From contig NC_030811.1 of the NCBI RefSeq assembly GCF_001704415.2, positions 55,975,591 to 56,039,590 on the forward strand: a DNA stretch of 64,000 nt, written 5' to 3'. Made by a program: the position numbers and the translations under genes. The stretch is from Capra hircus. Its lineage: Eukaryota > Chordata > Mammalia > Artiodactyla > Bovidae. This document shows, piece by piece, positions 11,871-24,199 of the stretch. A model generated the notes under the pieces. That model was not told the DNA's origin. It was given only the letters and a program-made list of their open reading frames with translations, and searched no databases. How positions within the stretch are numbered: the stretch's first letter is position 1; each line of letters starts with the position of its first letter.

Positions 11871-12314
11871 CCCATTTGGGGAGCATCTCCCCTCAACCCT
11901 ATTCAATCTCCCTTGATATTTCCACTCCAAGGAATCTGGATTTTCATCCAAGGGAATGCATTAACTTGCTGTGATCACTCTGGCACAGAAAACACCAAGA
12001 GGCTTTTGACTTTTGCTCATCCATCGGAATCAAGACCTGGATACAAGAGTCAAGTGAAATTCATGGGGAGCTCCCAGGCCCTTACAAACAGTCCAGTGCC
12101 AAAGGAGAAGCAGTCATGGATTGCATCTGAGCTTCAAAATGTCAATAAACTGAGGCAAAGCCAGTAGAGCTAGGCCTTGAGTCCACATTGGGAGGTGATG
12201 ATGCTTCCACACTTCTATGGACCTTGACAGCTATAAGCACTTCACAGACTCTTCTGTACTCATTCTTCAGAAATGAGTCTCACCCCATGGCAGGACACTC
12301 AGGGGACCCTTCAG
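11871..12314. other. unassigned
   Basis: Nothing recognised. An 84-codon frame at 11913-12167 has no features. Confidence 0.5.
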
Positions 12315-12480
12315 TGCGGTGCTTCTCAAATTCAAACATGCACAGGAATCTGGGGATTTGCTGAAATGTAGGTTCTGATTCAGGAGGTCTAGGGGAGCCT
12401 GGGACCCTGCATTTCTGAAAAAGTCATCAGATAATGTCAGTTCTGCTGCTCCCAGGACCATACTTAGCATAGCAAAGCCC
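12315..12480 (+). mobile_element. MER5-like hAT remnant
   Basis: It contains gtgcttctcaaattc, gcacaggaatctgggga, ggttctgattcaggaggtct and ccctgcatttctgaaaaagt. This is the same motif order as the copies at 7.3, 15.0 and 24.2 kb. Confidence 0.78.
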
Positions 12481-13405
12481 TAAAGGACAATTTGATAAAC
12501 CACAATTCCAAAGATTGAAAAGGCAATAGCAGTGAATAACTCACTGGTGATAGGGCTCAACTGGAGTATTAGCCCACTGAATATACCTCCTATATTACTC
12601 TTTTATGGGCAGTGTTTTCCTGACACCTGGCAGGGTGAACCACACAGGCAAAAAGCCACTGAAGGAGCTCAGGAGAGGAATGAAACAAGATTTACTCACG
12701 GGAGAAGCGGGCAAGTGGCCTGGCAGTCTTATCTCCGGCTTCATTTGCAACTGGAAAAAAAAAAAGAAGAAGATGCAGTTAAGTACAAGGCACGTGTGTC
12801 TACAGAAAATGTCAACCTACAGCTAATCCTCAGGATGATTCACTATTAAGCTGTGTTTGAGAGTCATTGTAAGAGGATAAAAGGAACTTCACTCCCTCTC
12901 TATATTTCCAGTGCTGCTCTCACTGCCTAAGTGAAGCCAAATGTCTTCATCATTTTGATTAAAACAGTGAATTAAGCTGGAGACAACCTAAACAGTACCT
13001 AGTTTACTGGGCTTAGGGGAGTTAACTGGCCTGCAGGCAGAGTAAGAGATGTGTACACCTGGCTTCCAAGCCAGTGCCCATCCTTCTGCTTCAAGCTGCC
13101 TCTCAGTGGGATGTCCTTCAACACACAAATGTACCCCAACCACCTGACATCAGTCTGATTTTCCTGATCCATGGGGCAAATCAAGGCAGGGATTTCAGAA
13201 AAAAAAGACAAAACAAAACAGTAAGGTTGATTTTTGTTAAGGATATTTAAATTTAGAAGCCAACAAATAAGAGGATCGAGAAAATTGTTCAGAAAGCTTC
13301 TCTAGAAAACCTTACCCCTAAGGTTTCTCAGCAAGGTCATTCAATCTCCTCTGCAAAACCTCTCTATAACCTATCTTCTCAATAGGTTCATAATTGCTAT
13401 CCCCT
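12481..13405. other. unassigned
   Basis: No gene or named repeat. An A-rich tract lies at about 12752-12772. Confidence 0.5.
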
Positions 13406-13418
13406 ATACTGATGAACA

Positions 13419-13619
13419 AGTTTCCCAGGTGGTGCCAGTGGTAAAGAATTCACCTGCCAATGCAGGAAATGCAGGAGACACAGGTTCGATCCCTGGATTA
13501 GGAAGATCCCTTGGAGGAAGGCATGGCAACCTCTATCCCATGGACAGAGGAGCCTGGCAGGCTATAGTCCATAGGATCGCAAAGAGTTGGACATGACTGA
13601 AGCAACTTAGCATGAATGC
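13419..13619 (+). mobile_element. Bov-tA SINE with perfect target-site duplication
   Basis: The tRNA-derived head (agtttcccaggtggtgccag) is followed by the Bov-A body, ending near acttagcatgaatgc. Flanks carry an identical 13-bp atactgatgaaca at 13406-13418 and 13620-13632. The head contains a small internal duplication around gcaggaaatgcaggagac. Confidence 0.95.
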
Positions 13620-13632
13620 ATACTGATGAACA

Positions 13633-14659
13633 CCATCGTCATGGATAAAAAAAGGTTAAACTGAAATACAAGGTTCAATCACTTTAAATATCACTTTCAA
13701 TGCCCATAAAGACTATAACCCTGGGTGTTTTGTATGTATGATCAACTTGAACAAACACCCAAAGCAATCAAATGGAAAAAACTTTTTCAATATCTTAGTT
13801 TAGGAAAGAACATCCAATACATAGGCAGAATAAAGGAAATTGCTAGTGTAATCATTAAAATCATTCTCATCTATGAAAATTTGCAGTGCAGGATGCAAGA
13901 AATAGCTACTTCAGAAATGTATTACATCATTTTGCAAAGAATGGAAGGAGTCAACAAATTCCTTTCACCCTTTCAAAAAGGTGAAAATTTTTTTAATTTA
14001 CCATAATTTTTTAAATTAATGGATTCGATCTCAGCTACTTTATATTTCTGTCTTTTCCATGGACCATTGTCTCCACTCTGTATATATTATAAACAAGACA
14101 CTGTACAAAATGACCAGCAGGGGGAGGTGACATTGCATCCTGCTTCCAGTATCTCATACTCCAGCATTTTGAAAAGAAATAGAGAGAGAAATGGAGAGAG
14201 AAAGAGAGAAAGGGAGGGCAGGAGAAAGTAGTAAGACCTAGTTAGCTATAGACATGAGTTTCCCTGGCCTGAGTTCAAATTGCTTCCTCTTTGGACACTA
14301 TAGATCTCTAAGGTTATACTCCAACATATTTGCTGCAGAAAGTGATGGGCCACTGTTAAAGTAGGATCATGCAGACCACTGCCATCATTGAGAACACCAG
14401 CCACCATTACAACATTCAGCTTAGAGAGCACACGTTTTCCCCGAGGGACAGAGAAGGAGCAGGCACACACCATCACAATTTCACAGGCATTGCTGGCTGC
14501 CTCCTCACCCCCAGGCTTTTCCTCCCCTCCCTGCCACCCTATCCAAGGGTGGCAATTGCTGACCCAGATCCAAGTCATGCCAGGAGAGGCAGGAAACAAG
14601 ATCTAGGCCAGTGACATGCCAGGAGAGTTGTCTTCACCCAGAAGAAATCTGAACCCTGC
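13633..14659. other. unassigned, with a GA-rich tract
   Basis: A polypurine tract (repeated gagagaaa units) lies at about 14166-14230. The remaining sequence shows no recognised repeat or coding signature. Confidence 0.55.
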
Positions 14660-15033
14660 TCCCAGCATTACTTTCTTAAATGCAGACCCAATACCACAAG
14701 GTCTCCATGATGCCCCAACACCTGCAAGATACAATCCAGTCTACCTGGCCAAGTACTGAACAGCTGGCCCCTCCTATTCTCAGCTCACTGTACCTCCCAG
14801 CACTGCCTTCAGAACCCAGCCACAGGCTATATGTGGACAAATCTCAAACACTCTCTGTCCTCTTTGCTACAGCTCCTTTGCCCCCTCCTCCCAGACAGCC
14901 CTCCCCATTGCTTCCCTCCTGCTCATCTTTTAAGATTCAGCTGGAGCCATTCATTTCCGAAAAGTTCCCCTGACTCCCAGCACAGCTTCTGCCTTTCACA
15001 GACCTCTGCCCCTGGCCTCACTACCCTCCCAGG
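14660..15033 (+). mobile_element. L2 LINE 3' region
   Basis: Typical L2 order: caatccagtctacctggcca, ctccttt/ccctcct runs, then tcatcttttaagattcagct and a cattcatttccgaaaagttc remnant of the terminal coding region. It is diverged and C-rich. Confidence 0.7.
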
Positions 15034-15228
15034 CCAGTGGTTCTCACACTTAGGCAGATACTAGAACCACCAGGAAGGTCTGTTGAAAGAGATTGCGGGG
15101 TTGGTTTAAATGCAGATTCTGATTCAGTTGACCTGGAATAGGACCCAAGAATTTGCATTCCTAACAAGTTTCCATGTGATACGGAGAACACTCTTCTGGG
15201 GACCATATTTAGAGAAGAACTGCTCGAA
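15034..15228 (+). mobile_element. MER5A-like hAT remnant
   Basis: It begins ccagtggttctcacactta and contains gcagattctgattcagttga, aagaatttgcattcctaaca and a closing gggaccatatttagagaaga. It abuts the L2 fragment to its left. Confidence 0.85.
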
Positions 15229-15720
15229 ACTATAAACTACCGTAGCAAAGACAAGGGTGATCACTTTCCATCTTTGTGTTTCCAGTCTTTAAGTGACTGG
15301 CATGCAGAATACTGCGTTCAGTCAATGTTTTTAGAACTGAATGAAGTAGTTCACTGATAATTGAAATTGATACCAACTGCCACCAATGGCTCAACAGATG
15401 GAACCCTCAGTGCCAGAGGGCTATAAAAAGCCCCAGGTGTGTTTTGCTTGGCCCCTACAACATATTTAATTTTTAAACAATTCATTGTCTGCATTTAAAA
15501 ATCAAGAGGTTTCAAACATAAATGCAGGTTATCAGCTTCTCTCAGGAACTGAAAACTGTCCAGACTTACTGACCAGCCACAGATAGCCACTGAGATGCCT
15601 CCTACGGGCAGATACCGCTCCTGCATGTTTGGGAGGCACCTTTTCACTGACTGGCATTTGGGCTTTCTATACTCGACATGAGTCCAGAAGGCAAGTGAAA
15701 ACAGGACCTCTTAACGGGCT
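15229..15720. other. unassigned
   Basis: Nothing recognised. Confidence 0.5.
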
Positions 15721-16062
15721 TAAAAATCTATAGGACAGCAATGGATATGCAGCCATAGAGAACAAACTTTAGGACACAGTGGGGGAGGGCAAAGGTGGGA
15801 TGATTTGAGTAGTAGCATTGAAATATATACATTACCATATGTAACACAGTCAGTGGAAATTTGCTGTCTGACACAGAGAACCCAAAGCTGATGCTCTGTG
15901 ACAACCTAGAGAGGTGGGATGGGGAGGGAGGTGGGGGAGGGGGGAGGTTTAAGAGGGCGGGGACATATGTATACCTATGACTGATTCATGCTGATGTATG
16001 GCAGAAACTATCAGAATACTGTAAAGTAATTATCCTCCAATTTAAAACAAAATTTTTAAAAA
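15721..16062 (+). mobile_element. young artiodactyl L1 3' end
   Basis: Contains taggacagcaatggatatgc, acagagaacaaactttagga, the G-rich gtgggggaggggggagg block, then gactgattcatgctgatgta and a terminus at cctccaatttaaaac. This is the 3' UTR layout of recent L1 families in ruminants, here 5'-truncated to about 340 bp. Confidence 0.85.
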
Positions 16063-16834
16063 AATGAAACTAAGACTCAACCAAGACCAGCACTACAATG
16101 AGTGGTTGTGGCCAAGCTTGCTAAGCCCCTCTGTTTCCAGGCCACAAACCAATTCAAGATGTTCAACAGTCCTCCAGCACAAAGCTGGCCAGCTCAGACA
16201 CACCATGGGTGCTTCCTACAGTGTTGCTTGCTTTCTATTTAAAAAAAAACCCAGCAAGCTTCAGTAATGAAGTAGATGTTCCATTTATCAGATGCAATTA
16301 AAGTTTGAATTTGGCAAGAGCTCATAAAAATGATTAGGAGATTTAAGGGAAGTTATTATGCAGATTTACCAAAAGTCATGCTGGGTATAATACACAGACC
16401 AGTATGTATCATTAACTCCACTGATGTCAAACTGTATGCCTAGGCTGTGTGTGTATTCAGCCGCAGAGAAACAGAAAGGAGGTGCACCAGATATATTAAC
16501 ACTTATTTCTTCCATGTGCTGTCATTTGGGGAGATTATCAGCCATTTTTACACTTTGCTACTTAAACCCAACAGTTGGATAAGCACACGCCATACTTATA
16601 ATCAGAAAAAAAATGCTTTTATTAAAGGGATAGAAAACAATTAACTACTATATATAATTTGGGTCATTATATATGTATGTATATTTATATGAAATGTATT
16701 TCAGATACATTTCAGAGCAGTCTTGGATCACAAATCAGGGGACTTTCCATCTTTGGAGTTCCATGGGACTCCCTGTAAGACTCAAGAAATGAATCACCCT
16801 CCCACTCCCTCCAGGGGGCTCCACACTTTCTAAG
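16063..16834. other. unassigned, AT-rich, repeat-poor
   Basis: No named repeat. It includes AATTAA/ATTAAA-rich stretches and a hairpin at 16690-16714. It is a candidate for conserved non-coding sequence only because it is repeat-free. Confidence 0.45.
16690..16714. repeat. perfect 10-bp hairpin, 5-nt loop
   Basis: tgaaatgtat (16690-16699) pairs exactly with atacatttca (16705-16714), with loop ttcag. The neighbourhood is AT-rich and includes a tatatgtatg run, so chance is possible. Confidence 0.75.
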
Positions 16835-16984
16835 TCAGTGGTTTGCAGCCCTGGTCGCATGTCAGAATCACTGGAGAACTTTTTAAAAACTCTGATGCCC
16901 AGATTCAGCAGGTGAGACCCAAGCATCCATTCTTTCCCAGTTCCCAGATGATTCCAATGAGTAGCTGAGGCTGAGAAGCACTAA
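16835..16984 (+). mobile_element. MER5A-like hAT remnant
   Basis: It starts cagtggtttgcagcc and continues atgtcagaatcactggagaa and agattcagcaggtgagac. It ends near gctgagaagcacta. Confidence 0.8.
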
Positions 16985-18248
16985 TAAATGGTGTAACTGC
17001 AGACACCTTTATCAAAACAACATTCAAGGAGGGAGGTGTGGCTCAGCTTCCTTCAAAAATAATTACCGCTATTCAGTTCTTCTTTTCAAAATGCTATTGT
17101 TTTGTCATTATAATTCTGAAAGAGACATGCCTCTGCTTTAAAAAAATTTTCAACAGTTAAGACTGCAAACATAGCTATGGAGATTAGTTAGTAGGCAACT
17201 CTTCACACTGTGAAGGGTTCTTTATAAAAGGATACTCCTCACATTGCCTCTAACCTCCAACAGATGTGCCCTGAGTGCCTCCTGGGAGCTCAGCACTAGG
17301 CTGGACCCTGGGAGGATGACCACAGTTGATTTCACTCAGCTTTGACATATAAGCAAGTTAGGGAGGTAAACCATGCCTCCCAATCGGGATTTATTAAAGT
17401 GTATTCAGCGAGGGAACTGACTTGATGGCAATGATGATGGTGGAGGTGGTGCGATGACACAGATTCCATGGTCCCATCCCAAACCCACTCAACTGGAATC
17501 TTGCAAGGGAAGACAAGATTCTAGAATTTAAACAACTGCCTCAAAAGCTATTTAATGTTTGAGAAGCAGCATTCTAAATGAAGTGTGTCCCGGGTATGTT
17601 TGCTTTATGTTTCTGCACCCCCACCCCTAACTAGAAAACTGTCCAGAAACAAATCTTAAAGTAAGGATTCTCCAAGGAGACCAGCTTCGGGGGTGAGGGG
17701 GCCAGGTGAGACAGTGAGAAAGATATTTCAGAGCAATGAGCATCCCAATCCCAGCTGAGCCACTAACATTTCAGGCCATCACAATGCGGGGGTGGGGGGA
17801 GGGAAGGTGGTCCAAACAAGCACGGTGGTGGCATGGGCAGGTGTGCACTGCTTTGTAACCAAAACGAGCACCCAAAACACGGCCGTTCTTGTTTTGAAAA
17901 CCTGGCACCTGGCACCCAGAGCATAAATGCAGCTGGGGTGCTGGGCGCCAGGGCAAACACACGATGAGAAAGCAGCTCCACAGAAGAGCCTTGCTTCCTG
18001 CAAGGAAATTCACCCAACATGCTGACTGGCTGCTGCTCAGCCACGAGCTCTGGGGCTCATCAGGTATCCTCTCCAGCTGAGGTCCTTTGGGAAGTCTTGA
18101 GGCTAGAAAACCATGCATAAGAGACTTCAGAGAAGAGAGTGTTAGAACGAGGTTCCAAGCACCCTCCTAGTTTCTGCAGAAGGTAAAGCTTGGAATTGCT
18201 CACAGATGCTTGGCCTCATCTTACCTTGCCTTCCACTTGTAAAGACCT
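16985..18248. other. unassigned, with a possible short L2 piece
   Basis: The segment at about 17265-17310 (ctgagtgcctcctgggagct) resembles an antisense L2 terminus. Three overlapping antisense frames at 17763-18118 have no domain. No gene is called. Confidence 0.45.
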
Positions 18249-18260
18249 AAGCAAGAAAAC

Positions 18261-18519
18261 GGAGAAGGCGATGGCACCCCACTCCAGTACTCTTGCCTGG
18301 AAACTCCCATGGATGGAGGAGCCTGGTAGGCTGCAGTCCATGGGGTCGCTGAGAGTTGGACATGACTCAGTGACTTCACTTTCACTTTTCACTTTCATGC
18401 AACCCACTCCAGTGTTCTTGCCTGGAGAATCCTAGGGATGGCGGAGCCTGGTGGGCTGCCGTCCATGGGGTCGCACAGAGTCGGACACGACTGAAGCGAC
18501 TTAGCAGAGTAGCAGCAGC
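18261..18519 (+). mobile_element. Bov-A2 SINE (two Bov-A units)
   Basis: Two Bov-A monomers in tandem are visible, each with ccactccagt...ttcttgcctgga and catggggtcgc; the first starts near 18262 and the second near 18402. They are joined by a cactttcacttttcactttc linker. Flanks carry an imperfect duplication, aagcaagaaaac (18249-18260) and aagcaaggaaaac (18520-18532). Confidence 0.95.
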
Positions 18520-18589
18520 AAGCAAGGAAAACTGGATGGAACACTGGGGAGAAGGAGACTTGGTCCAAGATCACTAACTCTCCTATTTA

Positions 18590-18885
18590 GCTGTCATCTT
18601 CTAATTAAGGCATTCCACGACCACCTTATTAAGGTCACAGCTCCCAACTTCCCTTCCTTCTCTGCTTCATCCCCTTTCCCCACACAACCCCTCCTGGAAG
18701 CACTTCTCACCTCCTCACATGCTCTGTTCTCTATTCACTGGGTTTACTGCATTTTCCTCCCACCACATTGTAATTCCCCAAACACAAGCACAGATTCTCT
18801 GCCAATGGAAAAAAAAAAAAAAAAAACCTACAGTATCTCTAGTGCCTAAATGCCTGACACACAGTATTTATTGAGTCAATGATCA
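18590..18885 (+). mobile_element. L2 LINE 3' end with internal poly-A run
   Basis: L2 motifs ctccccatttc-like blocks, ttctctattcactgggttta, attgtaattccccaaac and gtgcctaaatgcctgacaca are followed by tatttattgagtcaatga. A run of about 18 A at 18809 interrupts it, perhaps from microsatellite growth. Confidence 0.7.
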
Positions 18886-18949
18886 GCCTCCTACCATGCA
18901 GAGCGCACTACAGACCAAGAATTGGAAGCAGACCAGAAGGACATGAACA

Positions 18950-19215
18950 CCTACCAAACATTTAAGTGTTCTGTAAGTATCTGTCCTTCAGGAATACTTT
19001 TCAAGCATTGGCTAAATCACAGACAAAGCCCTGAACAGCCTGTCACGGTTCCTGCTTCACACTGAGTAAGACTGTCATTCCCATTTGATAGACAGGACAC
19101 AGGAACTCAGAAAGGTCAGGTAACTTTTCCAAGACCACAGATTTGTGTGTCCGAATTCCAAACCAAGGGATGCCTGGCTCCAAAGCCCAGGGCCTTTCCC
19201 TTTAGCCTCTCTGCC
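18950..19215 (-). mobile_element. MIR SINE, antisense
   Basis: The antisense MIR core cccatttgatagacaggaca, then gaactcagaaaggtcaggta, acttttccaagaccacaga and aattccaaaccaaggga matches the family order. Confidence 0.75.
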
Positions 19216-19635
19216 TTCCAAGAAGTGTAAGCAGATAAGAGCTGTGCTCCAGAGAGGGCTACCCCTAGAGAAAAGTCATGCAAAAGTCTGACCCTCTAAC
19301 TCATGCCCCAGGGAGAGCCATGCACCAGATGTCACCTGCCTGGGATCTCACACCTGGCACAAGACCAGGAGACTGTCAGTAGAGAGGGGCCCTTTTGTGA
19401 GATGGGCAGTCCTGGGGCCAGAACTCACAACAGCAGGATCCAGAAGAGGAAGAACCTAGTTACAAAAAGAAGAGTTTCATTGCCACGTTCATGCAAGAAC
19501 GCCAGCTAGCCAGTGTCTCCATAACCTGATCAAACCTTTCCTACTTAGAAAACAGTAACAAGGGACTAGAATCAAGAATCAAATTCATCTTAGCAGGAGA
19601 ACAGTACAGCTCATAAAAACAACTCCTAGGAGGCA
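19216..19635. other. unassigned
   Basis: Nothing recognised. Confidence 0.5.
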
Positions 19636-19740
19636 AGACTTGATTCTCTTCAAGAGAAGAAACTGACATTCCAAGAGATCAGGTGGTTTGTCCAAGATCA
19701 GATTTAAGTCCAGACATCAGAGCTGGAAATGTCATCCATT
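19636..19740 (-). mobile_element. MIR SINE fragment, antisense
   Basis: gagaagaaactgacattcca and ggtggtttgtccaagatcag are the antisense MIR core; the fragment is short and diverged. Confidence 0.6.
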
Positions 19741-20084
19741 TCTTCCACCTCCAATTCCAGCATTCTTGGATAAGGGAATGTACTCCACCTCTTTAGCTCC
19801 CTCAGAGTCATTTGTCAGGAGTAAAAGTAAAGGCTTGCATTTCCTTTGACTTCCTTGGGTTTGATAAATATTGATGCTTGCCAACCCCAGGATACATTTT
19901 AAATAAAAACATATACAACTCTGATTGGCAATGGCTGAGCAGGGTACTGTGTTAGGAAGACTTCTGATGCTGAGTCTGAGTGTAGCCGGATATGTCTGTA
20001 ACACATTACCAAGCCTATCATGGGCGGGACGGGAGATTGAAGGGGGCAGGCAGGATGAGTGTGCAGGGAAGTCTCTGCCAGGTT
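19741..20084. other. unassigned
   Basis: Nothing recognised. A 122-codon antisense frame overlaps this interval and the neighbouring repeats and has no domain. Confidence 0.5.
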
Positions 20085-20230
20085 GTGCGTGCTTGATCAC
20101 TCAGTCCGATTCTTGGCCTCCCTACAGACTGCAGCCCACCTGTCCCTCCGTGCACGGGATTTTCCCAGCAGGAATAATGGAGTGGTATGCCATTTCCTTC
20201 TCCAGGGGCTCTTTGCCGGGTTGGATAGGC
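20085..20230 (-). mobile_element. Bov-tA SINE fragment, antisense
   Basis: The antisense Bov-A body is visible as gcttgatcactcagtccgat, gactgcagcccacc and ggaataatggagtggtatgc. The tRNA-derived head is missing after tccaggggctctttgccggg. Confidence 0.82.
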
Positions 20231-20335
20231 CATAAAAGAATAAGCCAAAGAGTGGATAATTCAGAAGGATCACTGAATTAAATACTTCTATAAAATATAT
20301 TGTTCAATTTGCTTAAAATGAGAGCTGCTGTATAA

Positions 20336-20560
20336 CTAAGGAACACACTAAGCGCTACTCTTTCATCACCTAATTTTATCCTCATGGCAGCTCTGTGAGG
20401 CCATCACTTGATTTCCCTATTTTCCAGATGCAGAAACTGAGTCTTTGAGAACTTGAGAAAATTCCTTGTGATGAAACAACTACGGCAGATCTGGAAATTG
20501 AATCCAACACATTATTCCAGAGCCAGTGCTCTTCACTCATGTGCTGCCCATCACACTTTA
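20336..20560 (-). mobile_element. MIR SINE, antisense
   Basis: ttttatcctcatggcagctc, attttccagatgcagaaact and gcagatctggaaattgaatc follow the antisense MIR order. The fragment is old and diverged. Confidence 0.65.
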
Positions 20561-21693
20561 AACATCCGAGTGTCAGTACTGTTTGATGAGCCTTTTGCCA
20601 AGAAACCCAGACCTGGCAGGAGAACTCCTCGTCTTGCCTCCACTCAGCCTCAGATCAGAAGCGCCGCAGAGGAAGGCTCTCTGTTCTCCAGTTCTGTAAA
20701 CAGAACCAAGCTCTGCAATCCAGCTGGACCATGTGCCCTGGTGACAAACAAGGTATCACCACCCCTCTCAGGCTACTCCCTTCTCCACTTCTTTATTCAG
20801 AAATGCTTGGCACTGCTTCAATATACCTTTTGGGCCAATTTGGCTGTCAAATGGACTCTGAATCAAGCTCTAACACAAAAGAAAATAAAACCAATTTGTA
20901 GTGATGACTCATCATGGTTGATGATTTGAGAGTGGCAGAGATGGTGTACCTTACAGACCCCTCTATCCTGGAGTAATGGGCAAGTCCTTGCAGAAGGCAA
21001 GGCTTGTGGGCCAGAGGGTAAACTGGTTCACCAGCTCACTCAGCCCAGACTGTGAGGAAACACACACCCACAGAAAACCAAGGAAGCCCTTGCCAACCTG
21101 AGAGAATACCTTGGGAAACAGACTTTCTCTACTTTTTCAAAAATTAATTTGAAGGAATTTGGGTCATATGAAAAGGCTCATGTAATATATTTCTTTCTTC
21201 CCTAGTGCTGATTTTATACACTTATGTATCTAAATTCAATGTCATTCTACAAATTATATTTTATTTCTATTTTTCTCCATACACCCATCCTTTATGGAAC
21301 AAGCTAGGATATTAATAAAGGTGAAATTTTTTTTTTTTCAATCACAACCTGGCTCCCTTTCCTGGCCTCTCTTTCCAAGTTGCCAGGTTTCAGACTAAGT
21401 TTTCATGGCTTCCAGTTACTCAAACAATCTACTAACCTCCACTGAGCACTCCCAGAGCCCCTGCCTCCGCATGTCTTTGCTGGACTCAATGATGAATACA
21501 ACTGGTCCTTGAGTAGTCCCCTGAGACCAGAAGCCTGGTGCTGAGCTTCCTGACAGAGATTATTAAGAGTCGTTGCAACATCAATGTATCACGGTACTGG
21601 TATTTCTGCAAAAACCACCTGGCCAACCTACCAGGTCCTGACCTCAGGAAACCTGAGGTCGAGCTAGGAAAACATAATATTAATATATGACAT
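20561..21693. other. unassigned, about 1.1 kb
   Basis: No gene or named repeat. A 158-codon frame at 20453-20929 begins inside the MIR and lacks any recognisable domain. A T-run lies near 21328. Confidence 0.5.
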
Positions 21694-21703
21694 GATCTAA
21701 ACT

Positions 21704-21904
21704 CTGCGCTCAGTCACTCGGTTGTGTCCAACTCTTTGCGCCCCTATGGACTGTAGCCCTCCAGGCTCCTCTGTTCATGGGATTCTCCAGGCAAGAATAT
21801 TGGAGCGGGTTGCCATTTCTTCCTCCAGGGGATCTTCCAACGCAGGGATCCAACCGAAGTCTCCTGAGTCTCCTGTATTGGCAGGCGGATTCTTTACCAC
21901 TACA
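21704..21904 (-). mobile_element. Bov-tA SINE, antisense
   Basis: gctcagtcactcggttgtgt, ctgtagccctccaggctcct, aagaatattggagcgggttg and an antisense tRNA head ending ggattctttaccactac. Flanks resemble each other (gatctaaactc near 21694, gacctagactc at 21905-21915). Confidence 0.9.
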
Positions 21905-21915
21905 GACCTAGACTC

Positions 21916-22709
21916 CGCTGAATGTCAAATGAAGAGTCCTTGTTTACAGAAGGGAGAGGCTGGGGTGGCCTGGAATAAGGAGTACAGAGGCTTCTGGGAG
22001 ACCTGCGACAGGTGAGAGCCAGGGAGGTGGAGAGGATGATAGGAGAGGGAAGAAATGTTGTGCATTCTAGGACTTGGGGGCAGACTGAGACTAACCAACT
22101 ATACCCCAAATCTCTCCCTTTCTCAAGCAAGAAACGCTTTTTATTGAGGGAGGCGGTAGTAAAAAGTAGAGAAAGATGTTCTTTCCCATCTTGATAAATA
22201 ATAAAATGCCTCTTGCTGCAACTCTGCCTTCTCTCCCATTCTCTTCTATAAACATGTTGCATCTGCAGATAGATATGTGAATTTATCCAACAGCAGATAC
22301 GTCTGCATATTCAGGTGCTGGGTATACAGGTCCAGGGTCAGCAGTCATTCCAAAGCCCTCCACCCAAAGTGGACCAGATTGCTTCTGACAGTGACAGCCT
22401 GTGGGCTCTGCCTGGCCCTCCTGGATGATGCCCTGGTGACCACCACAGACCTCAGGCTACAGGCCTCAGGCACACAACAGGGGTGACAGCTGAGTGACCA
22501 AAGCAGTACCCATACAGGGCCCCCTACTATTCTGGCCTCATTAAAATACCCCCTAGTTGAGCAAACCAGGCCCAGAACAACCACAAGCAGTTAACGAGAT
22601 CAGAAGTGAACAAGATTGAAATCCAACATCAAGCCAGCTGCTCAAACTCTTAACTAATTAAGCTCAATTCAAATAAGGAAAAAGAGATGAATACAGAGAA
22701 GATGGAAAA
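21916..22709. other. unassigned
   Basis: Nothing recognised. Open frames here are short and overlap on both strands. Confidence 0.5.
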
Positions 22710-22935
22710 CACTACAGTGTATTAAGCCCTGTTTCATGCCAGGCTGCCAAGAACTCTAGGCCAATAACTTTTTTTGGACTCATAATTTTTATTAAACTTT
22801 CACACCATCTTATGAGGTAAGTATTATGATTCCTATTTTCAGATAAGGAAACTGAGGCTTAGGAAAGTTAGTAACTTGCCCCAATCAGGTCTGATAAGCT
22901 GGAATTGAACCTCGTTCTGTGAGCTCTTCTCTTTT
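22710..22935 (-). mobile_element. MIR SINE, antisense
   Basis: The fragment shows cttatgaggtaagtattatg, attttcagataaggaaactg, cttgccccaatcaggtctg and gctggaattgaacctcg, which is nearly a complete antisense MIR. Confidence 0.82.
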
Positions 22936-23091
22936 TTTCAACAGTTCACAGGACTGGAACTGGTCCCACTCCACATATCCTGCTGAGACTCCCTGTCATG
23001 TTCCAAATCCAGCTCATGCCTGGACTGTGCCCAGGCATGGGAGCTCAGCCCCTGGAGGCAGGCCCCTCACTTCTGATTAGTTCTGCAACCT

Positions 23092-23796
23092 TCAGCTCAG
23101 TTCAGTCACTCAGTCATGTCCAACTCTTTGAGACCCCATGAATTATAGCACGCCAGGCCTCCCTGTCCATCACCAACTCCCGGAGTTCACTCAAACTCAC
23201 GTCCATCGAGTCAGTGATGCCATCCAGCCATCTCATCCTCTGTCGTCCCCTTGTCCTCCTGCCCCTAATCCCTCCCAGCATCAGAGTCTTTTCCAATGAG
23301 TCAGCTCTTCGCATGAGGTGGCCAAAGTATTGGAGTTTCAGCTTCAATATCAGACCTTCCAATGACCACCAAGGACTGATCTCCTTTAGGATGGACTGGT
23401 TGGATCTCCTTGCAGTCCAAGGGACTCTCAAAAGTCTTCTCCAACATCACAGTTAAAAAGCAGCAATTCTTCGGCACTCAGCTTTCTTCACAGTCCAACT
23501 CTCACATCCATACATGACTAATGGAAAAACCATAGCCTTGACTAGATGGACCTTGTTGGCAAAGTAATGTCTCTGTTCTTGAATATGCTGTCTAGCTAGG
23601 TCATAACTTTCCTTCCAAAGAGTAAGCGTCTTTTAATTTCATGGCTGCAATCACCATCTGCAGTGATTTTGGAGCCCCAAAATATAAAGTCTGACACTGT
23701 TTCCACTGTTTCCCCATCTATTTGCCATGAAGTGATGGGACCAGATGCCATGATCTTAGTTTTCTGAATGTTGAGCTTTTTCATGATGATGGAATC
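23092..23796 (-). mobile_element. BovB LINE 3' fragment, antisense, about 0.7 kb
   Basis: On the opposite strand this is the last ~700 bp of BovB. It starts with cagctcagttcagtcactca (reverse of the tail) and passes through the C-terminal part of the reverse-transcriptase ORF. On the minus strand the open pieces 23114-23431 ([19 protein letters not shown] and onward) and 23596-23784 ([15 protein letters not shown]) belong to that protein, separated by frameshifts and stops. The catalytic motif is not included. Confidence 0.92.
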
Positions 23797-24199
23797 GTTC
23801 TGAAGGTCTTCCTTCTGCCCTCACAAGAACAGGCCTGATTTCTTTTCCTTCTCAGGGTCTTCCAACATTTGATGATAACGATCATGGCCTCAGCCCCCTG
23901 AGCCCTCTCTTCTCCTGATGGACAAGCCCCATTCCCCCCTCATTTGACAAAAATATCCCAAGGCCTTGACCCCCAAAAGTAAAGTCACTTAAATCACTGC
24001 CAAAAGAAAAGACAGCCTCAGCAACCCACTGGTGAACATGCATTCCACAGTGATCTCCAGGCGAAGCCTGATCTCTACCTTCTCAGACAAGGTTCTCCTT
24101 TTGCTTGGCTCTCAGGAGACACACAGAGCATCTGGGAAACTTCTCGTTGTACATTCAGGAGCCATGCAAAGAGGCTGAATTTTCCAGAAGGCTGCAATC
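23797..24199. other. unassigned
   Basis: Nothing recognised. Confidence 0.5.

Noticed and set aside
20453..20929. 158-codon forward frame
   Set aside because: It starts inside an antisense MIR, shows no domain or motif, and has no splice or promoter support.
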